From: Cytobacillus luteolus
Lineage (GTDB): Bacteria > Bacillota > Bacilli > Bacillales > Bacillaceae_L
Direction of reading: 5' to 3'
Assembly: GCF_017873715.1 (NCBI RefSeq)
Contig: NZ_JAGGKM010000003.1
Location: 310,001-374,000 of the forward strand
DNA: 64,000 nt
Of this stretch, positions 45,538 to 54,337 are shown piece after piece. The stretch's first letter is position 1. Each line of letters opens with the position of its first letter. A program made the translations under genes and the position numbers. The notes under the pieces are model-generated. The model was not told where the DNA came from and searched no databases. It saw only the letters and a list, made by a program, of their open reading frames with translations.

Positions 45538-45582
45538 ACAACTACCTACTTAAAGCCTTGTGATTTGACTGGGGGGAGCGGA

Positions 45583-46935
45583 ATGAATTATTCCCATTTA
45601 ATCAAACCTGTTTTAGATCAAGACTATCCCGTGGTTAGCTACGGAGATGGTATTTATTTGTACGATACAACCGGTAAAAAGTACATCGACGGGTCATCAG
45701 GTGCAATAACTGCGAGTATAGGTCACGGGGTAAAAGAGATTATTGATGTCATGCTGGAACAGGCTAAGAAGGTCAGTTTTGTCTATCGATCTCAATTCAC
45801 AAGCGAACCTGCAGAACAGCTTGCTACAAAGCTGAGTCAGCTCACACAAGGCGATTTGAATTCAACATTTTTTGTTAACAGTGGTTCAGAAGCTACTGAA
45901 ACAGCTATGAAAATAGCCATACAATATTGGCAAGAACAAGGAATAAAGACAAAAAATAAAATTCTTTCTAGATGGATGAGTTATCACGGCATTACCATTG
46001 GTGCACTATCTATGTCTGGCCATACCGCCAGAAGAGCAAGGTTTGTTCCGCTTTTAGAAGACTATCCTACTATTTCGGCTCCATACTGTTACCGTTGTCC
46101 GTATGATTCGAGTTACCCCTTCTGTAAATTAAAATGTGCAACTGAACTCGATCAAGCCATTAAAAGAATTGGCCCTGAGAACATTGCAGCATTTATTGCT
46201 GAACCTATTGTTGGAGCAGCAGCTGGTGCAATTACTCCACCTGAGGAGTACTATCGAGTTATTCGAGAAATTTGTGATAAAAATAATATCCTATTTATAG
46301 CCGATGAGGTAATGACCGGGTTAGGTCGTACGGGTAAGATGTTTGCAATGGAACACTATCAGGTGCAGCCAGATATTCTTGCGATAGGAAAGGGTATGAG
46401 TGCCGGGTATACCCCCATCGGTGCTGCTATTGCAAGTGACAAAGTAATGGCCCCAATTTTAAAGGGTTCTAAACAAATTATGAGTGGCCATACGTACAGC
46501 GCAAATCCACAATCAACAGCAGTTGCACTTTCGGTCATACAGTATATTGAAAAAAATAATCTTGTACAAAACGCTGAGGATATGGGGAACTATTTGGTTA
46601 CTAAACTCACAGATTTACAAAAGAAATATGCCATTATAGGAGATGTAAGGGGGAAAGGCCTTTTAATAGGGGTTGAGTTTGTCTCTGATTTCCTAAATAA
46701 GCTGCCATTTAAACGAGAGGTGGCATTAACCAATTTGATACTAGAAAGAGCTCAAGTAAATGGATTACTGTTATATCCATCTGCAACAGGGATTGAAGGA
46801 GTTGGAGGAGACGCAATTCTTATTGCACCTCCACTGACGATAAGTGAAGAACAGGTTGATGAGCTTATTGCTATTTTTGAGCAAACTGTAAAAAGCCTGC
46901 AAAATGATTTACAAGTTAATGGGTTAATCTCGTAG
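45583..46935 (+). CDS. yodT: Class III PLP aminotransferase, YodT-like
   Basis: 450 residues. Fold-type I class III: FVNSGSEATETAMKIA, MSYHGITIGALSMSG, EPIVGAAAGAITPP, IFIADEVMTGLGRTG-like LFIADEVMTGLGRTG and PLP Lys in ILAIGKGMSAGYTPIGA. Presumed step: transamination in lysine/beta-lysine breakdown. ATG 45583 follows GGGGGGAG. First of four close genes. Confidence 0.88.
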   Translation: MNYSHLIKPVLDQDYPVVSYGDGIYLYDTTGKKYIDGSSGAITASIGHGVKEIIDVMLEQAKKVSFVYRSQFTSEPAEQLATKLSQLTQGDLNSTFFVNSGSEATETAMKIAIQYWQEQGIKTKNKILSRWMSYHGITIGALSMSGHTARRARFVPLLEDYPTISAPYCYRCPYDSSYPFCKLKCATELDQAIKRIGPENIAAFIAEPIVGAAAGAITPPEEYYRVIREICDKNNILFIADEVMTGLGRTGKMFAMEHYQVQPDILAIGKGMSAGYTPIGAAIASDKVMAPILKGSKQIMSGHTYSANPQSTAVALSVIQYIEKNNLVQNAEDMGNYLVTKLTDLQKKYAIIGDVRGKGLLIGVEFVSDFLNKLPFKREVALTNLILERAQVNGLLLYPSATGIEGVGGDAILIAPPLTISEEQVDELIAIFEQTVKSLQNDLQVNGLIS

Positions 46936-46951
46936 GTATTGGGGGCCGGTT

Positions 46952-47647
46952 ATGGTAGAAAATACATTTAATAAGATTGCTAGCTTAGAAGATGCCTTAT
47001 CACATATAAACAATGAAACGACTTTAATGTTTGGAGGGTTTGGTGGTATTGGGTCTCCTCCTTCTTTAATTGAAGGGATACTTGAAAAAGAGGTTTGTAA
47101 TTTAACCCTTATTGGGAATGACACAGGCTTTCCAAACATAGGAATAGGAAGGTTAGTAAGTCACCATCGCGCGAGAAAGGTCATTGCTTCTCATATTGGC
47201 TCAAATCCGGTAGCGGGGCAATTGATGACAGAAGGTAAATTGGAGGTAGAGTTTGTCCCACAAGGCACATTATCAGAAAGAATTCGTGCAGGTGGGGTAG
47301 GATTAGGTGGAATTTTAGTCGATGTCGGAATGGATAACGAAATCGTTTCACAGTCCAAACAGAGAATAGTTATAGATGATAAGGAGTTTCTAGTTGAAAA
47401 GCCTTTAACAGCTGATGTATCTATTGTTTTTGCAAAAAAGAGCGATCCTTTTGGGAACCTTGTCTATGATAAGAGTGCCCGTAATATGAATCCATTAGTA
47501 GCAATGGCTGGTAAATTTACAATTGCCGAGGTTGAGGAAATTGTTCCTCTCGGTGAACTGGGCCCAGAAGAAATCATTACACCTGGTGTTTATATTGATA
47601 TGATTGTGAAAAGTAATGGGGTGAACTGGAAATGGGTATGGGAATGA
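46952..47647 (+). CDS. yodS: CoA-transferase subunit A, YodS-like
   Basis: 231 residues with SCOT-A pattern: TLMFGGFGGIGSPPSLIEGIL, NDTGFPNIGIGRLV, VEFVPQGTLSERIRAGGVGLGGI and the FVKK/FAKKSDPFGNLVYDKSARNMNP block. Moves CoA from a donor to a keto acid, forming heterodimers with YodR. Overlaps YodR start (ATGA). Confidence 0.9.
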   Translation: MVENTFNKIASLEDALSHINNETTLMFGGFGGIGSPPSLIEGILEKEVCNLTLIGNDTGFPNIGIGRLVSHHRARKVIASHIGSNPVAGQLMTEGKLEVEFVPQGTLSERIRAGGVGLGGILVDVGMDNEIVSQSKQRIVIDDKEFLVEKPLTADVSIVFAKKSDPFGNLVYDKSARNMNPLVAMAGKFTIAEVEEIVPLGELGPEEIITPGVYIDMIVKSNGVNWKWVWE

Positions 47648-48297
47648 ACATAAGAGACCGTATTGCCATGCGTGCAGCCAAAGAAATAAAAAACGGAATG
47701 ATTGTTAATCTCGGAATAGGAATTCCCTCACTTGTTCCCAATTTTTTAGAACCTGATGTTCATGTCATGATACAAGCAGAAAACGGAGTACTCGGAATTG
47801 GCGCATCTCCTCGAAAAGGAGAAGAAGATGAAAACTTATGTAACGCAGCGGGATATCCGGTAAGCATCGTACAGGGTGCATCCTATTTTGATAGTTCGAT
47901 AGCTTTCGGGATGATTAGAAGGGGCTATATTGACATTACCATTCTAGGTTCATTGCAGGTAAGTGAAAAAGGAGATTTGGCAAATTGGATTGTACCAGGC
48001 AAGAGAGTTCCTGGTATGGGAGGGGCAATGGAACTCGCCCAAAAAGCAAAAAAAGTCATTGTGTTAATGAATCATGTTAATAAATCAGGTGAATCCAAAA
48101 TTGTAAAGGAATGTTCTATTCCTTTAACAAGCAAAAATTGTGTACATTTAATTATTACAGATATGGCTGTCATTGAAGTGACTGAAAATGGTTTGTTACT
48201 AAAAGAAATTATGGAACCATATACAGTTGAAGATGTGATTAGTAAGACCTCTGCTAATTTACTTTTGGCTGATTACATTATTAAAATACCAAACTGA
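47644..48297 (+). CDS. yodR: CoA-transferase subunit B, YodR-like
   Basis: 217 residues. Catalytic glutamate in QAENGVLGIG, N-terminal NIRDRIAMRAAKEIKNGMIVNLGIGIPSLVPNFL, and later VPGMGGAMELAQKAKKVIVLMNH. Partner of YodS. ATG 47644 in the ATGA overlap is preferred to ATG 47632. Confidence 0.9.
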   Translation: MNIRDRIAMRAAKEIKNGMIVNLGIGIPSLVPNFLEPDVHVMIQAENGVLGIGASPRKGEEDENLCNAAGYPVSIVQGASYFDSSIAFGMIRRGYIDITILGSLQVSEKGDLANWIVPGKRVPGMGGAMELAQKAKKVIVLMNHVNKSGESKIVKECSIPLTSKNCVHLIITDMAVIEVTENGLLLKEIMEPYTVEDVISKTSANLLLADYIIKIPN

Positions 48298-48347
48298 TAA
48301 ATAGTGAAAACACCTCTGATTATCTTATATGAAAGGGTGGATGGATA

Positions 48348-49622
48348 TTGAATGAGTATAGGCAAAAGATTCAAAAGTGGATCTCAAATAACCGTCCAAA
48401 AGGGACGCGATTACTTAAGCAGCTTGTCCAGGAAAAAAGTACCCAAGGTCATGAAGGTAGCTCACAAGCAATTATCATTGAAAAATGTCGTGAAATGGGC
48501 CTTGAAATAGATATTTGGGAACCCGGTGGTACAGCGTTAGTAAACCATCCTTACTTTGTTTCTCCACGTGAAAAGTTTAAAGGAAGTCCGAATGTAATTG
48601 GAGTCTTGAAAGGATCTGGAGCTGGTCGCTCAATCATACTTAACGGTCATATAGATGTCGTTCCTGAAGGAGACCGTGAACAGTGGCAATTCGATCCATT
48701 TGCGGGAGAAGAAGTGGATGGTAAAGTATTTGGCAGAGGTTCAACCGATATGAAAGGCGGTAATGTGGCATTACTTTTAGCTATGGAAGCCATTATCTCG
48801 GCTGGAATCAGACTAAAAGGAGATGTTATTTTTCAAAGTGTTATCGAAGAGGAAAGTGGCGGTGCTGGTACATTAGCTGCCATTCTTAAAGGCTATAAAG
48901 CAGACGGGGTTATTATACCTGAACCAACAAATATGAAGATATTCCCAAGGCAGCAAGGCTCAATGTGGTTTCGTTGTATAGTGGAAGGACGCTCTGCACA
49001 TGGTGGTACAAGATACCAAGGTGTTAGTGCGATAGATAAGGCAATTCATGTGATTAGACACATTGAAAAGCTAGAAATGAGAAGGAATGCAAGAATTAAT
49101 GACCCGTTATATAAGGACATCCCTATTCCAATTCCAATTAATATTGGGAAAATGACCGGGGGAACTTGGCCATCCTCAGTACCTGACCAAATCGTGCTAG
49201 AAGGTCGAATCGGGGTTGGACCTGATGAAAAACTTGAAGATGTTAAAGAGGAGTTTGCCGGTTGGATGGCGAGTATCTCAACACAAGATTCTTGGTTTGT
49301 GGAGCATCCAGTAAAAGTAGAATGGTTTGGAGCACAATGGGTACCGGGTAAAATAGATTTAAATCATGATTTAATGAAATCATTATCTACCGTTTATAAA
49401 GAAGTCAAAGAGAAAGCCCCAGTAATTGAAGCATCACCTTGGGGAACAGATGGTGGTCTGTTTACGAAGATAGGGAATATGCCAACTGTCGTATTTGGAC
49501 CTGGTGTCACTGAAGTCGCACACTACCCAAATGAATACATTGTATTAGATACCCTTTTTGAATATGCTGAAATTATTGCTTTAACACTTATTGATTGGTG
49601 TGGGGTCGAAAATGTCAGTTGA
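48348..49622 (+). CDS. yodQ: M20 family deacylase, YodQ-like
   Basis: 424 residues. Metal ligands in LNGHIDVVPEGD, GRGSTDMKGGNVA, EEESGGAGTLA, plus the lid-domain HGGTRYQGVSAIDKA and C-terminal VAHYPNEYI. Acetylornithine/succinyl-diaminopimelate deacylase type; in this locus perhaps N-acyl-beta-lysine or a related diamino acid. TTG start 48348 behind AAAGGGTGG, since the ATG at 48341 runs into a stop. Confidence 0.87.
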   Translation: MNEYRQKIQKWISNNRPKGTRLLKQLVQEKSTQGHEGSSQAIIIEKCREMGLEIDIWEPGGTALVNHPYFVSPREKFKGSPNVIGVLKGSGAGRSIILNGHIDVVPEGDREQWQFDPFAGEEVDGKVFGRGSTDMKGGNVALLLAMEAIISAGIRLKGDVIFQSVIEEESGGAGTLAAILKGYKADGVIIPEPTNMKIFPRQQGSMWFRCIVEGRSAHGGTRYQGVSAIDKAIHVIRHIEKLEMRRNARINDPLYKDIPIPIPINIGKMTGGTWPSSVPDQIVLEGRIGVGPDEKLEDVKEEFAGWMASISTQDSWFVEHPVKVEWFGAQWVPGKIDLNHDLMKSLSTVYKEVKEKAPVIEASPWGTDGGLFTKIGNMPTVVFGPGVTEVAHYPNEYIVLDTLFEYAEIIALTLIDWCGVENVS

Positions 49623-49634
49623 ATATAGTATTCA

Positions 49635-49668
49635 TGACACCTAGTCGCCTGAGATTAGGTGTTTCTAC
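49635..49668 (+). terminator. Hairpin after yodQ
   Basis: ACACCTA and TAGGTGT around GTCGCCTGAGAT, TTTCT tail. Confidence 0.6.
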
Positions 49669-49761
49669 TATAGTTAGCCTATAATAACTGGTCTTATGTT
49701 AAAATGAAGAAGAGTCTTACAATTCTATTTTTTTATTGTGTGTATTTATAGGGGTGAGAAG

Positions 49762-50649
49762 ATGACAACCGATTATATATTTTCGGAACAAGAGGAGTTA
49801 AATAGAGAAAACTTTCATCTGAAGATTACAAAGGATCATTTCAATCAACGTCTTAAAGTAGAGGATTACCTGGGAAACATTAAAAGTATTACTGATTTTA
49901 TTGATGATATGTGTCTAGAAAATAAATATGCAAAAGCAATTGTTAAAACACGATTTGAGGATGTCCCCTTTTTCCTTCAGGAAGGGTTTATTTTAGAAGC
50001 TGTCTTTAAACGATATTTTAATGGCAATGATGCAATTGCCATGACAAAGTATTATGAACCTACTCGTCGGAACAGTGATAAGTGGGTGAAGGAAGATGAT
50101 ATTTTAAAGAAAGTGTTAGTTTTAGATAAACCAACCCCTAGTTTTTCTATTCCAAAAAATTTCTCACTCCGCCAGGCCACAGATATGGATGCAGATCAGC
50201 TTGCAACTCTCTATTCAAAGGTGTTTGAAATTTATCCCACACCTCTTAACAAGCCGGAATATATAAAGGAAGTCATGCAGCAAGATACCGTATTCTTTGT
50301 GGTGTTAGACGAGAAGGAGCAGCTTATTAGTGCTGCGTCTGCTGAGATGAATTTCACTTATCATAATGCGGAACTCACTGATTGCGCAACACTCCCTGAT
50401 TTTCGTAAATCTGGCTTAATGAAGCTTCTTTTAAATAGATTAGAAGATGAGCTACTAAGCAGGGGCATTTATTGCTCATACTCTATTGCTAGAGCACTTT
50501 CCTTTGGAATGAATGCAGCTTTCCATCAGCTTGGCTATACGTATACAGGTCGATTGGCAAACAATTGTTATATATTCGATAAGCTTGAGGATATGAACGT
50601 ATGGGTTAAGGACCTGTCAACTGCTAAAAATTCATCATCAAGTGCTTAA
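49762..50649 (+). CDS. ablB: Beta-lysine N6-acetyltransferase AblB (YodP)
   Basis: 295 residues, GNAT fold in the C-terminal half (DFRKSGLMKLLLNRLEDELL, SYSIARALSFGMNAAFHQLGYTYTGRLANNC). The N-terminal domain carries EDVPFFLQEGFILEAVFKRYFNG, typical of AblB. With KamA it makes N-epsilon-acetyl-beta-lysine, known as a compatible solute in methanogens and some bacilli. GGGGTGAGAAG precedes ATG. Confidence 0.88.
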   Translation: MTTDYIFSEQEELNRENFHLKITKDHFNQRLKVEDYLGNIKSITDFIDDMCLENKYAKAIVKTRFEDVPFFLQEGFILEAVFKRYFNGNDAIAMTKYYEPTRRNSDKWVKEDDILKKVLVLDKPTPSFSIPKNFSLRQATDMDADQLATLYSKVFEIYPTPLNKPEYIKEVMQQDTVFFVVLDEKEQLISAASAEMNFTYHNAELTDCATLPDFRKSGLMKLLLNRLEDELLSRGIYCSYSIARALSFGMNAAFHQLGYTYTGRLANNCYIFDKLEDMNVWVKDLSTAKNSSSSA

Positions 50650-50682
50650 AATTCGGCATGGTAAAAAGGTAGGTGGTAATCA

Positions 50683-52089
50683 ATGTTCCTTCAACAGGTT
50701 GGGTCAGATGAAATGGTAAAAGCAATACTTTCGAGTATAGATGAAGCAATTCATGCAGTGGATAACACGGGTGTCACCATCTATTATAATGAAGTGGCAG
50801 CAAAGCATGATGGTGTTGCAATTGAAGAAGTACTTGGAAAGCATATATTAGATGTTTTTCCTTCGCTAACTAGTGAAACTAGCACTCTCTTAAAAGTTAT
50901 TGAAACAATGGAGCCGATTTATCATCTACCTCAAACCTATAAGAACGTTCGTGGAGAGATGATTGATACAGTAAATACAACGTTGCCAATTATGGTAAAC
51001 GACCGATTAATAGGTGCAGTTGAGATTGGACGAGATTATTCACAAATAAAAACACTTTCCAATAGATTAATTGATTTACAAACAAAACTTAAAAAGAAAA
51101 AACAAAAACCGCAAGAGGTGAATGGGGCAAGGTACACAATTAATGATATTTTAACGTCATGTGACTCGTTAAAAATCGTTAAACGTCAGGCTCTTAAGGT
51201 TGCAAAAACATCTTCAACCGTCCTCGTGTATGGAGAAACAGGGACAGGAAAAGAACTACTCGTTCAATCCATTCATAATAGCTCTAGTCGAAATTCTGAG
51301 GCATTTATCGCTCAAAGTTGTGCTTCTATTCCAGAATCTTTGTTAGAGGGTTTACTATTTGGAACGGTAAAGGGAAGCTATACAGGGGCTGTTGACCGCG
51401 CAGGCTTGTTCGAACTGGCGCATGGAGGAACATTGTTTTTAGATGAGATAAATTCCATGCCACTTGAGATTCAAGCTAAGCTACTAAGAGTACTAGAAGA
51501 TGGCGTCGTCCGACGGGTTGGAAGCACTAAGGAATTTAAAGTCGATGTGAGAGTGATTGTTGCAATGAATGAGGAACCTACCTATTGTTTACAACAAAAC
51601 CGGTTGCGTCCGGACTTGTTTTACCGTTTAAACGTATTTTCACTGCATATTCCTCCACTTCGTGAAAGAGTTCAAGATATTGTGTTGTTAGTGGATTATT
51701 TCATTAATCAGTACAATCAACTATTTGGAAAAGAAGTAAAAGGGTGCGATGAAGAGACAACTAACGTCCTAATTGGGTATAGGTGGCCTGGTAATGTTCG
51801 TGAGTTAAAACATACGATTGAGCATGCAATGAATATGGTTGAGGGTGAAACCATAATCATAGAAGATCTTCCCTTTCATATAACAGGGCAGAACAACTCG
51901 AGGGAAATAAAGCAAGAAGGTAGTTTAGGAGAAGAATCATTGCGGGAATTGCTTAGCGCCTATGAGGCGTCCATTATTAATCAGGCACTAACTCAAACAG
52001 ACGGTAACGTCAAACAGGCTGCTGACCTTCTGAAAATTCCGAGACAAACACTACAATATAAAATAAGTAAATTGGAAACTGCCAAATAG
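50683..52089 (+). CDS. kamR: Sigma-54-dependent activator (KamR-like)
   Basis: 468 residues: PAS-like sensor domain (about 10-110), AAA+ domain with Walker A GETGTGKELL, GSYTGA loop (variant of GAFTGA), Walker B GTLFLDEINSM, DLFYRLNVFSLHIPPLRE, and a Fis-type HTH (GNVKQAADLLKIPRQTLQYKISKL). It lies between ablB and kamA; a regulator named KamR drives the kamA genes through sigma-54 in the B. cereus group, and a sigma-54 promoter is present just downstream. Confidence 0.92.
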   Translation: MFLQQVGSDEMVKAILSSIDEAIHAVDNTGVTIYYNEVAAKHDGVAIEEVLGKHILDVFPSLTSETSTLLKVIETMEPIYHLPQTYKNVRGEMIDTVNTTLPIMVNDRLIGAVEIGRDYSQIKTLSNRLIDLQTKLKKKKQKPQEVNGARYTINDILTSCDSLKIVKRQALKVAKTSSTVLVYGETGTGKELLVQSIHNSSSRNSEAFIAQSCASIPESLLEGLLFGTVKGSYTGAVDRAGLFELAHGGTLFLDEINSMPLEIQAKLLRVLEDGVVRRVGSTKEFKVDVRVIVAMNEEPTYCLQQNRLRPDLFYRLNVFSLHIPPLRERVQDIVLLVDYFINQYNQLFGKEVKGCDEETTNVLIGYRWPGNVRELKHTIEHAMNMVEGETIIIEDLPFHITGQNNSREIKQEGSLGEESLRELLSAYEASIINQALTQTDGNVKQAADLLKIPRQTLQYKISKLETAK

Positions 52090-52106
52090 TTGGCAGTTTT
52101 TTGTTT
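52077..52106 (+). terminator. Terminator of kamR
   Basis: AACTGCCAA and TTGGCAGTT around ATAG (with the stop codon), six Ts. Confidence 0.85.
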
Positions 52107-52180
52107 TATGTCTAAAATTTGGTCGTGGTTTAGTATAATTTTTACTATTTTATTTGGTGTTAGATGCTCTGAATGGGGTT

Positions 52181-52208
52181 TATCGGTCGGGTCGTGGTCG
52201 ATATCGGT
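52181..52208 (+). promoter_or_regulatory. Candidate KamR enhancer site 1
   Basis: 28 bases, TATCgGTCG...CGATaTCGGT. The sequence matches site 2 at both ends with an identical length. Centre lies about 130 bases before the -12 element. Confidence 0.55.
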
Positions 52209-52242
52209 TATTGATGAGGTGAAATCGTTCTTATAATTGATA

Positions 52243-52270
52243 TATCAGTCGAACTCAGCACGATTTCGGT
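52243..52270 (+). promoter_or_regulatory. Candidate KamR enhancer site 2
   Basis: 28 bases, TATCaGTCG...CGATtTCGGT. Offset from site 1 is 62 bases, close to six helical turns, so both face the same side of the DNA. Confidence 0.55.
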
Positions 52271-52317
52271 CTAATACGAGGAGAACTTTCCCTAAAACTT
52301 TAAAGGACATAACGCCT

Positions 52318-52335
52318 TTGGCATGAAAATTGCAT
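52318..52335 (+). promoter_or_regulatory. Sigma-54 (-24/-12) promoter of kamA
   Basis: TTGGCAT-N5-TTGCAT matches consensus TTGGCAC-N5-TTGCA with GG and GC 10 bases apart (GG 52320-52321, GC 52332-52333). This also shows that the coding start of kamA must lie downstream. Confidence 0.88.
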
Positions 52336-52364
52336 TAAATATAGTAGCGAGGGAGGAGATAGTT

Positions 52365-53795
52365 ATGTTAAATAATCTTTATAAACCTAAAAGACATTGG
52401 AAAGAGATAGAGCTTTGGAAAGATGTCACTGATGAGCAGTGGAATGACTGGATCTGGCAATTAACGAATACAGTTAGAACCTTAGATGACCTAAAAAAAG
52501 TAGTGAATCTAACACCTGATGAAGAGGAAGGGGTTAGAATATCTACAAAAACAATTCCCCTAAATATCACACCATACTATGCATCCTTGATGAATCCAGA
52601 TGATTCACGCTGCCCGATTCGTATGCAGTCTGTACCAATTTCAAAAGAAATTAATAAAACGAAATATGATTTAGAAGACCCTCTTCATGAAGATGAAGAT
52701 TCACCAGTACCGGGCTTAACTCACCGTTATCCAGATCGTGTTTTATTTTTAGTAACGAATCAATGTTCTATGTACTGCCGTTACTGTACTCGACGTCGCT
52801 TTTCGGGCCAAATCGGAATGGGTGTACCTAAAAAGCAACTTGATGCGGCGATTAACTACATTGCGAACACACCTGAGGTCAGAGATGTATTACTTTCTGG
52901 AGGAGACGGATTATTAATCAACGATAATATCCTTGAGTATATCTTAAAAAATCTGAGGGCCATACCACATGTAGAGATAATAAGAATAGGTACTCGTGCT
53001 CCGGTTGTATTTCCTCAAAGGATCACAGAAAACCTTTGTAATATCTTAAAAAAATACCACCCTATTTGGTTAAACACGCACTTTAATACGTCAATTGAAA
53101 TTACTGAAGAGTCCAAACGAGCGTGTGAGATGTTAGCAAACTGTGGTGTCCCTGTTGGAAATCAATCCGTAATATTAGCAGGAATCAATGACAGTGTTCC
53201 GATTATGAAACAGTTAATGCATGACTTAGTCAAAATCCGTGTCCGTCCTTACTACATTTATCAATGTGATCTATCAGAAGGAATCGGACATTTCAGAGCG
53301 CCTGTTTCAAAAGGATTAGAAATTATTGAAGGTCTACGAGGTCATACATCTGGGTATGCAGTCCCGACTTTTGTGGTCGATAGTCCTGGAGGTGGTGGGA
53401 AGATCGCAGTCCAGCCAAATTATATAATCTCGCAAAGTGCGGAAAAAGTTGTGCTGCGGAATTTCGAAGGGGTAATAACATCCTACCCAGAGCCCCAAAA
53501 TTACGTAGCTGGTAGAGCGGAAGGTTACTTCAAGAGTGTATATCCTGATTATGAAAAGTATAAATCCAATGTTGGAATTTCTGCTGTAATGAATGACAGC
53601 AAATTTAATCTCGTCCCGGAAGGTTTAAAACGTTTAGATAGAAGAAATAAGTATCAGGAAGATCCAACCCACGCTTCACTTAAGGATAAACGTGAAAAAC
53701 GCGATGAACTTAAGGAGAAGAAATTCTTATCCCAACTACAAAAATCGACCGGTTCTGGTGATCAAGATAAAGCAGCACCAGCGGGAACTGAGTAG
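52365..53795 (+). CDS. kamA: Lysine 2,3-aminomutase
   Basis: 476 residues. Radical-SAM cluster motif CSMYCRYCTRRRF (CxxxCxxC), GGDGLL-type SAM-binding motif in VLLSGGDGLL, and PLP-binding region FVVDSPGGGGKIAVQPNY. It converts L-lysine to L-beta-lysine. ATG 52365 follows GGGAGGAG; an in-frame ATG at 52323 lies inside the sigma-54 promoter and cannot be used. A charged C-terminal tail (KRDELKEKK region) is typical of the bacillar enzyme. Confidence 0.95.
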   Translation: MLNNLYKPKRHWKEIELWKDVTDEQWNDWIWQLTNTVRTLDDLKKVVNLTPDEEEGVRISTKTIPLNITPYYASLMNPDDSRCPIRMQSVPISKEINKTKYDLEDPLHEDEDSPVPGLTHRYPDRVLFLVTNQCSMYCRYCTRRRFSGQIGMGVPKKQLDAAINYIANTPEVRDVLLSGGDGLLINDNILEYILKNLRAIPHVEIIRIGTRAPVVFPQRITENLCNILKKYHPIWLNTHFNTSIEITEESKRACEMLANCGVPVGNQSVILAGINDSVPIMKQLMHDLVKIRVRPYYIYQCDLSEGIGHFRAPVSKGLEIIEGLRGHTSGYAVPTFVVDSPGGGGKIAVQPNYIISQSAEKVVLRNFEGVITSYPEPQNYVAGRAEGYFKSVYPDYEKYKSNVGISAVMNDSKFNLVPEGLKRLDRRNKYQEDPTHASLKDKREKRDELKEKKFLSQLQKSTGSGDQDKAAPAGTE

Positions 53796-53804
53796 GTGAA
53801 GGTT

Positions 53805-54086
53805 ATGGAAATTAATTGTGAGTGGTGTGGAGGAAAAGCAAGTAACGGAGAAAACACCGTTTATTGGGAATTGCCTGATGGGTCAAGGGCTATTGAAATT
53901 AGGATGACACCAGCTGTTGTCTGCAAGGAATGTGAGATGGTGTATCAAGATGAAGATATAATTAAGGAAATTGAGGATCAGTTGTTTTTGGTGGATACGA
54001 AGAAGATTGGTAGTTCGATAGGTTATAGGGGATTAATGGAATTACCTAGATTGTTGAAGAGGAATTATTTTGATTTTTCTTCTTAA
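53805..54086 (+). CDS. yokU: YokU family zinc-finger-like protein
   Basis: 93 residues. CEWCGG and VCKECEMVYQ form two Cys pairs as in YgiT-type zinc fingers; EIKEIEDQLFLVDTKKIG-like C-terminal part. YokU is always with kamA in bacilli. ATG 53805 lies after AGGTGAAGG, which overlaps the kamA stop; GTG 53796 abuts the stop. Confidence 0.85.
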   Translation: MEINCEWCGGKASNGENTVYWELPDGSRAIEIRMTPAVVCKECEMVYQDEDIIKEIEDQLFLVDTKKIGSSIGYRGLMELPRLLKRNYFDFSS

Positions 54087-54162
54087 AGTAATCTTAGTTG
54101 TAAAGGCACTCAGTGATGGGTGTCTTTTGTCATTTGTGCAGTATATCTAGATTGTACTTATT

Positions 54163-54176
54163 GTGAAATATTTCAC
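54163..54176. promoter_or_regulatory. 14-bp palindrome between yokU and the accessory region
   Basis: GTGAAATATTTCAC, perfect dyad in a 250-base gap. Significance unknown. Confidence 0.25.
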
Positions 54177-54300
54177 CTAAATTAAAGCACCACTTAGTGC
54201 AACAAGGTTAATGGATAGGATAGTTAAAACTTCATCTTTGTTCTAGCTTTACATTTAGTAAAAACTTAATATTCTGAAACCTATGATTAGTTCATTCGTA

Positions 54301-54324
54301 TGTAAAGTAATAATAAACTTTACA
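54301..54324. promoter_or_regulatory. Inverted repeat before the DUF3899 gene
   Basis: TGTAAAGT-N8-ACTTTACA, perfect 8-bp arms, ending 13 bases before the start codon and just ahead of GGAGGGG. Could be an operator or a 5' mRNA hairpin that hides the ribosome site. Confidence 0.45.
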
Positions 54325-54337
54325 AACGGAGGGGATT

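Noticed and set aside
45583-49622. Secondary-metabolite cluster
   Set aside because: The aminotransferase, CoA-transferase and M20 genes match the known yodT-S-R-Q lysine locus.
52323-52364. N-terminal extension of kamA
   Set aside because: It would be encoded across the sigma-54 promoter; the ribosome site supports 52365.
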